DNA from: Rhizophagus sp. LPA8_4_AMF
Lineage: Eukaryota; Glomeromycota; Glomeromycetes; Glomerales; Glomeraceae
Assembly (NCBI GenBank): GCA_021464525.1
Contig: JADRCO010000505.1
Span: 1-32,282, forward strand
Length of the DNA: 32,282 nt
Direction of reading: 5' to 3'
This document shows, piece after piece, positions 1 through 9,387 of this stretch. The notes under the pieces were generated by a model. That model ran no database searches, was not told where the DNA came from, and saw only the letters and a list, made by a program, of their open reading frames with translations. Made by a program: the position numbers and the translations under genes. The number at the start of each line of letters is the position of its first letter. Positions within the stretch are counted from its first letter, which is position 1.

Positions 1-271
1 ATATGTAGTATAACTTACTCTATAATAATTTGAAAGATTTCCGGCGATATATTTGATAATTTAATATGAGCCAAGCCATTATCGTTACTCCTTTTTTTGG
101 AAGCCAAAGTTCGTCGTAAATATGGTGAACGATAACATAAAATATTCATATGAACACGAAATATTTTTACGTTGGGTCTTCACCAACTTCAATTGTAGTA
201 TCATCGTATTCATCATCTTTTAATAAATCGATATAATTTTGACTTAATTTTGAAAAAAATTGAGTAGGCAT
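1..271 (-). pseudogene. BTB/POZ protein exon 1, frameshifted tandem copy (runs off window)
   Basis: This is a near-copy of exon 1 of the intact BTB-TLDc gene at 854-2369. The ATG lies at 271-269 and the donor (GTAAGT) begins at 18, so the exon spans 271-19 and is 253 nt long. The intact copy's exon is 254 nt. The missing base lies between plus positions 173 and 174, in the codons after the motif EVGED, and creates an immediate in-frame TAA at 169-167. After the deletion the rest of the exon stays alignable with the intact copy, including the donor site. The remaining exons would lie left of the window. It could be a young pseudogene, a strain polymorphism or a consensus error. Confidence 0.8.
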
Positions 272-272
272 G

Positions 273-326
<54 letters not shown>

Positions 327-853
327 GGTTAGTTAATTATGCAATACTTACTATTAGCTATTGTTTCACCATTACGCCAGAGGTAGATCTTTCGGGTTAC
401 GCCTTAGAGATACCGTAAATTTTTAAATTTTCTAATACAAAATAATATCGTACTACGTTAATTTTTAACTTTTCAGACTGTCTTTTTTGCCATTTCCTTT
501 TTCGCTATACTGAGAAAGAAATTTGGCTTTATTAAAATTAGAAATAACTTATTATTTACGTACCAAAAAGTATTGTACTTTTCTGATTCTTTGCAAAAGA
601 AACTTTGCAATACTTTATTTTATATCGCGGGAGGCTCGAAAAGTTAATTGTTAATAGTGGACAATTCCGAAAAAATGGAGAATTAATACTTTTTTTACAA
701 AAAAAGCAAATTTATTAACTAATGATGCCAAAATTTTATTTACAAATCTTGTCTTTTATCCATAATAAACTTGTCGAAAATTTTATCATAATATGTGAAG
801 CCAAAATATTGATATTACAATAATACTATATGCTTTATGAATTAAACAAAACA
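272..853. other. Intergenic; duplicated 5' flank of the BTB copy
   Basis: No gene seen. A T-run then a long A-run (about 272-319) abuts the ATG of the broken BTB copy, as a shorter version does at 2370-2389 next to the intact copy. The shared words agtagatctttcgg (near 389 and 2442) and agaaatttgg..ttattaaaa (near 517 and 2633) show that the duplicated block includes several hundred bases of 5' flank. Confidence 0.6.
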
Positions 854-2369
854 TTAGACTTTCCTCTTCATTATTTGAAATACTTCATAATCTTCTATAG
901 AAAATCCATCTATGGAATCTCTTATCTTCTTTTCATAATGAGATTTTTTACAGTAAATCGTGTCATAGCCTGTATTTACATTGGGAGAAAATATAAAAAT
1001 ATCATCGCTACCAAAAGATGGACCACGGGAAGGGTTAAAATAGAACGAAATCGTATTTTCTATATTGCTAATAATTGCATCTTTACAATTATTCTTGTTT
1101 TTAAAAGAAAAAATAAAACTGTCTTTAGTTTCACCCCAAGTATAAGAAGATTCCCATTTTATAGGGTTATAACCACCAATAATTTCTTCCGAATCTTTAA
1201 TTTTAATAAATGTAATAGTATTAGGTTTTCCATCACATAATTCATGAAACTTACTGGGAGTTAATCCATCTCGGTTTCCACTCAATAATAATTTAAATTT
1301 GTATGGAAAATATAGTTCTCTCAAGTGAGAAAATTTGTAATTAAGATCCACTTTATCAATCCATCTTGAAATAATCGAAACAATATTTAAATTAACAATA
1401 TTTGAATCAATAATTTCGTCTGTTACCATGTTTCTAGGAAGTAAAATATTGTCAGCCGGTTCAATATCAGGATCCATATAGGAATTTACTAAATTATCAA
1501 AAAGTTGGTGGTTTAGAAGTTTCTTATATGGACGAACTTTTTGTACTAATTCTTTGGATGACAAACAAAAAAATCTAATTAAAGGTAAACATTGTTGTAA
1601 GGTATTTTTCATCGCCATGAAATCATCATCCGTCCAAGTATCAGGGTCTGGAACAAGAGTTGGATTTTGCGCAAGACCCCATTTTAATACATGTTCCCAT
1701 ACTTCGATTTCTCTCATTTGTAAATCATCCTTTTTAATTAGTGAAATTAAAGATTTTTCTGAAAGTGAAGTAAATTCAAATGATTTAAGTATTTTATCTG
1801 GAAATTGAGTCATTAAATTTGTACAAAATTCTTGAAGTTCTAATAAATCATTAGATTGTAAACTAATTTGATAGGTAAATTCAAAATGTTGTTCTATCCA
1901 CTCCGACTTATTTTCAATCAAGTATTTTTGTAAATAATCAACTAGTTCTTGAAGATGAAGCACATCTGCAGCGGCCAAAACTTTAAGAAAGTCTGAAGTA
2001 TCTTGTTCATCCAACGAAAGAATACCGCCATAGATATACCTATTTACAAAAAAATTTATAATTTGAATATTCAATGTTATGTATACAGTATATCACAATA
2101 TGCAGTATAACATACTCTATAATAATTTGGAAGATTTCCGGCGATATATTTGATAATTTGATATGAGCCAAGCCATTATCATTACTCCTTTTTTTGGAAG
2201 CTAAAGCTCGCCGTAAATATGGTGATCGATAACATAAAATATTCATATGAGCACGAAATATTTTTACGTTAGGGTCTTCCCCAACTTCAATTGTAGTATC
2301 ATAATATTCATCATCTTTTAATAGTTCGATGTAATTTTGACTTAATTTTGAAAAAAATTGAGTAGACAT
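854..2369 (-). CDS. BTB-BACK-TLDc domain protein
   Basis: Two exons, 2369-2116 and 2039-854, joined across a 76-bp intron (donor GTATGT at 2115, acceptor TAG at 2042-2040). The split Glu codon restores an open frame of 479 residues. The N-terminal part (about 20-130) reads as BTB/POZ: DTTIEVGEDPNVKIFRAHM, then IYGGILSLDEQDTSDFLKVL and ADVLHLQELVDYLQKYL. The middle (about 135-250) is a BACK-like helical region. The C-terminal 190 or so residues carry TLDc features (SGNRDGLTPSKFHELCDG, then IIGGYNPIKW and SFYFNPSRGPSFGSDDIFIF). In this family BTB-BACK proteins usually act as CUL3 ubiquitin-ligase adaptors, and TLDc domains are linked to oxidative-stress protection and V-ATPase binding; the role here is inferred. 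BTB-TLDc genes are strongly multiplied in Glomeromycotina, and two partial copies flank this one. The start is set by homology with the left copy. Confidence 0.9.
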
Positions 2370-2710
2370 GTTTTTTTAAAAAAAAAAAATTATAAATGGC
2401 TAATAATATGTAATTTTACTATTGTTTCATGCCGGAAGTAGATCTTTCGGAGTTATATTTTACCTTGTTGCGCCAATCTATTAAATTGTCCACAAAATTA
2501 TAGCCGGAAATATCCAATTTTCATATGATCCTTTTGTCAATTTTTTTCTTAGTATATTGTATATTTAGATTCATTTTTTTCTGTTATTACTTTCCGTCTT
2601 TTTTGACGTTTATCTTAGATACCATTCAGGAGAGAAATTTGGTTTTATTAAAACTAGAAAAAACTTATTGTGCATCCAAAGTTTTTACCTTACATTGTAA
2701 TATGAGTTAT
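2370..2710. other. 5' flank of BTB gene
   Basis: This carries the T/A homopolymer 5' of the ATG and sequence shared with the flank of the left copy (see 272-853). No separate gene. The plus-strand open frame over this region is incidental. Confidence 0.5.
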
Positions 2711-2795
2711 TTATATTCATATGAGCACAGTTACGTTAGGGAGTCGTTAGGGTCTTCACCAACTTCAATTATTGCTGTAGTATCATAATATTCAT
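2711..2795 (-). pseudogene. Scrambled BTB exon-1 fragment (third copy)
   Basis: On the minus strand this about 85-base piece aligns with exon 1 of the BTB gene, from the residues before DTTIEVGEDPN to AHMN. It contains a short insertion before the Glu-Val codons, and the word ccctaacg is duplicated. It keeps no open frame and has no start or donor. It is a remnant of the same tandem duplication process. Confidence 0.65.
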
Positions 2796-3115
2796 AATGA
2801 CACTCCATTTAGTATTTAGTAACGTACAATTTTCATATATAGTTAAATTAAAGTAGTGTAGTATAGTACAATTTACTACGTTATTAATATTATGACGTGC
2901 TGTCAAAATTTATGACGTTGTAAGAAATTTAAGCATGAATGTTGACACTATGAATTTATCTATGCTATTTCTTAAATACGGGTAAAATTAGGTATTTAAT
3001 TAAATCACTCCACTTCAAATCATAATTACAATCAACCCGTGTATTGCAGATTGTCAGATCATGGTACCAGAGCAATTAACAATGCGATATTGATTGCATA
3101 ACACACATCTGAGTC
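2796..3115. other. Intergenic, nothing recognised
   Basis: AT-rich sequence with no supported gene, repeat array or RNA. Confidence 0.5.
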
Positions 3116-3116
3116 A

Positions 3117-3143
3117 TAGTTATTTATTTATTTATTTATTTTA
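3117..3143. repeat. (TATT)n microsatellite
   Basis: About five tandem TATT units. On the minus strand this is an AATA-rich tail directly 3' of a short decayed reading frame (3335-3141), an arrangement often seen at the 3' end of non-LTR elements. Confidence 0.6.
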
Positions 3144-3335
3144 TGTTAAAGGAGGAGGAATACAAAGGAAACTATGACAGTTATATAAAAAAGATAAAGT
3201 CCCCAACATTGACACCTTCACCCAGTAAAATCCTGGGTCCTCACTTATAAGATACCATGGACCTGGTGAACGCCCAGACCGATATTCGTCAGTGTGTAAA
3301 AAAACAAGGATAACAAAAAACTCTGATTTACACAA
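3141..3335 (-). pseudogene. Short decayed reading frame, possible mobile-element 3' end
   Basis: A 64-codon minus-strand frame, clearly more GC-rich than its surroundings, includes EYRSGRSPGPWYLISED and ends just before the (AATA)n tract. I do not recognise the family. Its orientation and position downstream of the decayed frame at 3449-5193 suggest that both may belong to one old element, but no terminal repeat or target-site duplication was found to join them. Confidence 0.25.
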
Positions 3336-3448
3336 TTATTATTACCCTCTGCATTTTTCTTTCATTAAAAAATGCCGCTTGTAAATACTGTCATTAGCGG
3401 AATGATACATTTACAAGAAGACTATTGTGTTGCTTAATGAAAGGTGGT

Positions 3449-5193
3449 TTATTCATGGAGGGGAAACGGTAGATATGAGACACCTGACGTGTTCAACCCT
3501 TCAGTCATGGTGTTGGTTTGTGTGTGTGCAGTTGTGGACGTGATGCACTTTGAAGGACAGCTAGATGTCATTGCTTCATCATCATCACTTGTATCTGGAG
3601 TACGTTTGGGGAATATGTCAGGTTGTTTAAGTAAGTTTTGAGCCTGTTTGTCAAGTGCGTACTTATAATCTGCCTGTTTTAGTGAATAAATTGGGTCTAC
3701 AAAAGTAAAAGCATTAATGCTAAATGTGAATTCAAAAGAGGGTTTGGGTTTTGGGAGTAATTCATGTACATAAGTGTCTGTTTCAATGTCATAGATCAAA
3801 GGTTTTGGAGGTGGTTGTGGAGGTGGTAATACAGCAGTGTCCAGCCAACCATTTTGAACACGAGCAGCTTTATAACGATCATCATTACAAAGTTCCATGA
3901 GCACTCTATCCATCTTGCGATAGGTGTTGTTGATCAAATTGCGTTCTCTTTAGTTTTGTTTGTATATCTCGTGATGCGCTTGTTTTTGTTTCATTCTTTC
4001 TGCTTTGATGATGGACTCTGCTAATTTACGTTTGCATTTCTCTTCTGCCTTTCAACATATGACCCATAAAAATTTACTACGTTTGTTCTTGAGTTGTTTC
4101 TACAGTTTACGTTGTTCAGCGGACAATGGTGGATGTAGATTGTTAAAAATTTATGCAGAAGGTGGTGTATACGTTTGATGAATACATTGTTGACCTCTTT
4201 GTTCTCTGGTCTTGTAACGGATGAATTAGAAGGCTCAGGTGCGCTAAATGAGTTTGGATCTTCTTCAGAATTCGTAAAGTGGTGACGCAAGACATGATTC
4301 CATCTGTTCTTTTGATTTTGCAATTGAACTATGTTAAAGGTTACGTTTTTATATTCCTTGTAGAATGCCGAACATTGACCAGCGTCCGGGTTGTAAAATT
4401 GAAAGCTCTTGATGTTTTTCTGATTGAAGCGTTTGATCGTAACCATATAGTTTAACCCTAATCAGTTACTGTGAATGTTTCGGTTTATCTAGTCTGGTGC
4501 GCAGATGTCTAAATGGTTGAAAGTGATTGGATTAGTTTGTCCAGGAGGAGTATTCAATATGTACTTAGCGTGGTGATTACACCGCCAGTGATGATTCAAC
4601 ACAACAAAAGCGGACGGTAGAGAGCACGCACTATTGTATCCACACGGTAGGTATATTCCTAGATAAATAACATAGTTCTTATATGAGAATTTGATATAAT
4701 ATGCAGACGTGCGGTGCAGTCGATCTTCAGGTCAGACCGTACGTGCCATGACTGCGTAAATTTTGGTTAGTAAAAGTCGTTTTAAACGTGGGAAATATTG
4801 GGCAATAATAGATTTTGGGAATTGGTGATTAAAGGAATAAGTATATGTCAGGTAATTGCTAATTATGTGACTGATATTTGGTTTCTTTGTGTTGGAAAAA
4901 TACTGTCTAGGATGTCTATCTCGTAGATCCTCGTTATTGGTGATCACAAGATACCGGGATTTCTTTAGTTGCAAATCCGTGATGTTGAGCTTTAAAAGGT
5001 AATATCTAGTAATCTTGTTGTTGTACAGTGTGAATACGTCTCAAGTGTCACCTGTCTTGTGTCCTGGCCTGACAGTTGAGCGAAACTCAAAGGATACAGG
5101 GAAAGATTTTTTGGGTTTGTAAAAACGAAGTTTTATTTTTTGTTCCAGGGGAGTGGGGTCCATTTGTGTGTTGTTGGTTAAAGTCGAGTTCAT
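3449..5193 (-). pseudogene. Long decayed ORF of unknown family, possible mobile element
   Basis: From an ATG at 5193 a single minus-strand frame runs to 4021 (about 1.17 kb). It is interrupted only by in-frame stops at about 5043 (TGA), 4734 (TGA), 4491 (TAG) and 4464 (TGA). It then shifts frame and continues from 3937 to 3449 as a Pro/Ser/Thr-rich stretch (AVLPPPQPPPKPLIYD) that ends in PFPLHE. Between the two lies Lys-rich coding-like sequence (KRKLAESIIKAERMKQKQ) in another frame. Base composition is more GC-rich than the flanks, which suits former coding DNA. No catalytic motif (RT, transposase DDE, helicase) was recognised. Unknown gene or element, dead as it stands. Confidence 0.5.
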
Positions 5194-6225
5194 ATTTAAA
5201 GAAGAGAAGGTAAAAATATAGGAGTAATAAAGGTTAAAGTAGCAGGGTTAACAAGCCGAGAAAAGTGAAGTTTGTACCTAAAAATTTTATATTTTTGTTC
5301 TAAACGTCAATAAAACTATGAAACTCGATAAAATATGTGTCAAGTATAGAAGTTCTGGTGTGCGAGTGAAAAACTCTAAAAAAATATTAAACGGTCAAAG
5401 AAGCTGTGACGAAACGTGGAGCAGCCGTGAAGAGTGAAGTTTGTACCAAAAATTTTGGGAATGAGTTTTTTCAAAGATCATCTGAGTTATAGCTAATAGA
5501 AGGACCTGGTTCTTTTATCAATTAAATAGACCGTCATGTGATACACATCGATTGACTTCAACAGCAGCCGTTTCAACTTAATAATGTTGTAAAGTTTATT
5601 TTAATCTTAGGCAGGACAATGAGTTAAACGATAAAATTAGGGTAGAAAAGTTTATTATGGGTGTTTTTAATTATTTTGGTGCTTTTAGTTGACTGGATCA
5701 TGTAATATTTGCACGTTATTCATTAATTTATTTTATTAATGATTATGTATAATTAATTATAGTTATTTTTATAATAAGGCATTTAATATATTTATAAATG
5801 ATCATTGAGAGGTTTTTGTAATTATTAAATTATTATGAAACTCTTGAATTCTAATATATACATGTACATTATTATTTTACGGCCCATATAGGACCATCAT
5901 GTACATGCTGTACCAATCTGACTCGACATCTACTTTCGCTATCCATGATCTAAACCCACATCCGACTCATCATTGCTGAATTCCATTTTTTTGTTGTCTT
6001 GATTAAAATTATTCAATTAAAACCTTAAATAAGGGAGATCTAAATTTAACAAATTATGAGAAGAGGTTATGGATTATAAAAGGTTTGATCATTTAATCAT
6101 TTAGTATTATTAATTATTATACATGTTTTTTTTAAAGATTACTTTTTTAAAAACTATATTTCTTTTCTTTCGTATTACTAGTATAACTTATTTCTTTAAT
6201 TACGACATCATAAACAATAGAGTAA
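5194..6225. other. Intergenic with short diverged direct repeat
   Basis: No gene found. The word gtgaagtttgtacc is followed by aaaaattttg-like sequence at about 5267 and again at about 5437, a diverged direct repeat some 170 bases apart. A GC-richer patch lies at 5880-5985. Confidence 0.4.
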
Positions 6226-6229
6226 AGGT

Positions 6230-6680
6230 AAATCTGAAATAAGTAGCGTTGATAACAAATCAAATAACATGGATTTAGTCCAACTCAGTTTTGAATTCAA
6301 AAACTCGCACATTTCGTTAACTACGTTTTCCATTTTGCCATATTTCTTCGTCATGTGAGTGCTTTTTTCTTTTGAAAATGCTTTAATATTTTTTGGAAGT
6401 GAATAAGGTTTTCTCTAGCTCTTGAATTCTATCAGAGATCTGTATTTTGAGGTTCTGATCATGGAATCTTCATATAATTCTTTACGACTTTGCAGGATGA
6501 TAGAGCCTTCGAAGGATTGTCATTATTTAGTACGAATATTGAGTGACCTTTTCAAACGTTCATACGTTCATCCAAGGTAGTATTGACTTGTCTCCTTTTC
6601 AAACGATCATATAAATATTGTTTGATTCGCCAGTTCTGAGCTTCAACATTTTTAAAGAATGTACACCTTCAAAGTTGGGT
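6230..6680 (-). pseudogene. Possible decayed coding fragment, unknown family
   Basis: Minus-strand frames here read like protein between stops and shifts: NVEAQNWRIKQYLYDRLKRR, then LNNDNPSKALSSCKVVKNYM, then, in another frame, MTKKYGKMENVVNEMCEFLN. No family recognised. The segment also contains a short direct repeat (ccttttcaaacg, near 6548 and 6594). The coding impression is subjective and no codon statistics were computed. Confidence 0.25.
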
Positions 6681-6719
6681 GACACGAAGTGTTTATACAT
6701 AACTGATCTCAATGTTGCA

Positions 6720-7436
6720 GTCATAATCAACTATACGAGAGTAAAGAAATATTGACTAGATTCAAAATGGTCAACTAGATTATATGAATTTTTATATGAT
6801 CAGTCTGATAATCACTAAGATCACGTGGAAAAGCGCGTAGCAGTTTCTATCACGTGATTTTTCAGTACTCGTTTTGTGTGACTGAACCGTCGATAAAAGC
6901 ATATTCTCCAATCTCGTTCCGCACCGTGTAATAGAACAAAGGATTTAATGTACTGAAAACTCATTTTATTGCCAGTTAGTAAAAGTGGTAAGAAATTTCT
7001 TCAATCTACAATTCGGTGTGGTGAAGTTCTGATGTGGGCAGTGAAGTCACAAGTCAGTGGATATCCAAGTTATTTCTTGGTGATCATGCCTCCGCCGGTG
7101 TGTGTAGAACATCTTCTCTGGTTATATCCATCCTGAAGTTTGATTTTTCAGGCGATACATTATGCAAATTTAAAACTCATACCATTTTGCTAAACTAATA
7201 GTTAACTTCTCGTGACAATATTAGCATCACAGAAGACAGACAGCTTTACTAAGTGAAAAATTGAGAACTTTCTAGAAAAAAATGTATGCGGGAAGACTAT
7301 TCATCCATTGCAGAACAAAATAACTTCCGGATTGCTACTATGATGATTTTCACTTAACAGTTATGGTATTATTTAAATCGTTATGGTATGATTTGGTGAT
7401 CTAATTACGGTATGCTTGATTTACTTACAGTTATGA
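6720..7436. other. Intergenic
   Basis: No supported gene. A GC-richer patch at about 7010-7135 has short protein-like frames but no start, stop or family signal. Two CACGTG sites lie at 6822 and 6851. Confidence 0.4.
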
Positions 7437-7453
7437 TAACATTTTACGATTTC
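7437..7453. repeat. Target-site duplication, left copy
   Basis: The 17-mer taacattttacgatttc is repeated exactly at 8147-8163, flanking the retroposed insert. Confidence 0.8.
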
Positions 7454-8146
7454 TTTTTTTTTTTTTTTATATAGTTAGTAGTGCATTTTATTAATTATCT
7501 CATCGTGTCAGACTACATAATTATTAAAAATACCTAGATTAAATTTACAAAGTAAAAATAACTCTATAACTAACCGATCTATCTAAATTTATCTAAATAA
7601 CTATGTAATCTATCTACTTCTTCGCGAAACAATATGTGAATCAAAGAAATAAACTAAAAAGAAACTAAAAAATACAAATTGGAAAACTCTATACTAGAAG
7701 GATCTCATTCATTCTTGGCAACAGTAGCGAATTCCGTCCAAAATTTCTCCACTTGTCCGTGTAAATGTTAATTTGTAAACCATGATCTTAATTCCAGATT
7801 CCTAAAAAATAAAGTTAATATCTCTATCCCATCGGCGATGATATTCCCGTTTATCCGTGAACATTCTAGTTTCGTCCATAATTCCTGTTCTTATTCAATT
7901 GGAATTACTTTCTTCCCCTGTAATGATTGAAATTACCGCGCTTTCTTAGTGATTTCACTTCAGATTTCTTTTAAAGATTTTCCACACAATTCGCGTTAAT
8001 GTCATTGTATTCCTCAACAAATTCTTTAGGAGGAAGAAACGGGATCTTTTGATTCGTTGCTAATGACGTCGACGCCTCCGGCCTTGTCGTTCGATCTAAA
8101 GGTTTGTTTGTTGATCTGGCATCTTTAATAATTTCCACAACCTCGT
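7454..8146 (-). mobile_element. Retroposed cDNA (processed retrocopy), decayed
   Basis: The 693-bp insert has the marks of target-primed reverse transcription. On the minus strand it ends in a poly(A) tail (plus-strand T-run 7454-7468). An AATAAA signal (plus TTTATT, 7487-7492) lies 19 bases before the tail, and exact 17-bp direct repeats flank the whole. Reading from 8146, a coding frame includes TSLATNQKIPFLPPKEFVEE and stops at 7973-7971. A second frame carries on with LQGKKVIPIE, EQELWTKLECSRINGN and HLHGQVEKFWTEFATVAKNE, with four in-frame stops, and ends at 7707-7705. That leaves a 3' UTR of about 236 nt. The copy is 5'-truncated and non-functional. I do not recognise the protein family. 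It could instead be the 3' end of a LINE-like element. Confidence 0.75.
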
Positions 8147-8163
8147 TAACATTTTACGATTTC
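8147..8163. repeat. Target-site duplication, right copy
   Basis: Exact match to 7437-7453. Confidence 0.8.
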
Positions 8164-8416
8164 ATTACAATATTAATAACAAATCAATCGTAACATCAAT
8201 ATTAACCGATTATTAGTATAATTATAATCATACCAATTCGTACCTGTACATTATTAATCATACCGTACTTATTTACTATATAACGTAATAAGTATTAACC
8301 TATAATACATGAGATAAATCCCTATACTGTTTTTGAAAAAGATTCTGGACACGCTGTTTTTTTTTGGAAGGAACGATTATTTTTTCGCACGATAACCCCC
8401 TACCCTAGCCCTCTTC

Positions 8417-8892
8417 CTATATAGCTCTTCTTCGGCACATGCCTATCCTCACAATTATTCCCAAAACTTTCTTCATACCCTTGATCAATGTATGATATTC
8501 CTTCGAGTCCCCTTTTAAAACATCGTCGGTAAATTAGATGGTGCACGGCAACTTACTACCTTTCGAAATAGCTCCGGGGAGTAGAGCAAGAAGTGCCAGT
8601 CCTGATCTCAGTGACCTGTCGTGACGATTCCATAGAGATAATCAAAATCATTATCAGCCCGTTTTCGCTTCTTCATTTGTTTCGTATGCACTTTCGAGTT
8701 CTGGCGAAGCTTACGGGTATTTTAAGGCTTCCTAGAATAAAAGAAACATTAGTATTTGTTCTAGGGCGAGGCAAATATTTCGTAAATAAAAAAGTCTCAT
8801 GCCTTGATTGCATAATCGACCCGACCTTTGCTATCTTCACCAATATTCCATACTGGGGATGCATACCTAAGGTTTCTTTTTCGTTTCACTTT
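8417..8892 (-). pseudogene. Crinkler-associated / PD-(D/E)XK-like C-terminal domain, broken
   Basis: On the minus strand, pieces in changing frames match a domain I recognise from Rhizophagus Crinkler-type and related nuclease-like proteins: RYASPVWNIGEDSKGRVDYA, then LESAYETNE, KKRKRADNDFDYLYGIVTTG, DWHFLLYSP, ISKGSKLPCTI, FTDDVLKGDSKEYHTLIKGM and KKVLGIIV. Several in-frame stops and at least two frame changes separate them, so no protein can be made. The N-terminal part of such a gene is not visible upstream. The family name rests on memory of these motifs; an alternative is a generic glomeromycotan hypothetical protein. The domain is thought to be nuclease-like, but nothing here demonstrates activity. 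Confidence 0.6.
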
Positions 8893-9387
8893 AAGGTATA
8901 TACTGTATATATATGTTTGATTTTTAATAATTTAAGGATAGGACCAAACTCAGGAGAAGTAAAATGTGAATAAAAAGAATTCTACACAGAAAAAATTACA
9001 TTTAGTTAAAATAAAAAAAGTTATAGTCACTACCAAATGAATTTTTAGTTTGATCAGACATTTTATTTTCATAATCAAAATAAAAAGTGTACAACAGTAT
9101 CGAATATTCAATCGAGAACATAAGTCTTTCTTTTCCACATTAAATGAAATTGAAATTATGGACGAATTTATTAATATGCACTTTATTTTAAGTAGAACAT
9201 TTTATGAAATATTGAAAACATAGGCATATTGAACAAAAAGAAAGATTTAAATAATAAGAAACTTATTAATAAAGCTTATAAATAAATAATTAAAACAATA
9301 AGTTCTAAAAAGAATCTAAAAAAAAGTCATAATCTTATAATAGGCATTTCTATCGTCTATATAGATTATTATCTTAAAAAAATATTT
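8893..9387. other. Intergenic
   Basis: AT-rich. No gene supported; the open frames in this stretch are low-complexity. Confidence 0.5.

Noticed and set aside
830-1240. Plus-strand open frame of 136 codons
   Set aside because: It lies antisense within the BTB-TLDc exon 2 and has low-complexity composition; the minus-strand domain match is clear.
2525-2788. Plus-strand open frame of 87 codons
   Set aside because: It overlaps the duplicated BTB flank and the scrambled exon-1 shard on the other strand, with no domain or start context.
8593-8973. Plus-strand open frame of 126 codons
   Set aside because: Antisense to the Crinkler-associated pseudogene, whose minus-strand motifs explain the GC-richer composition.
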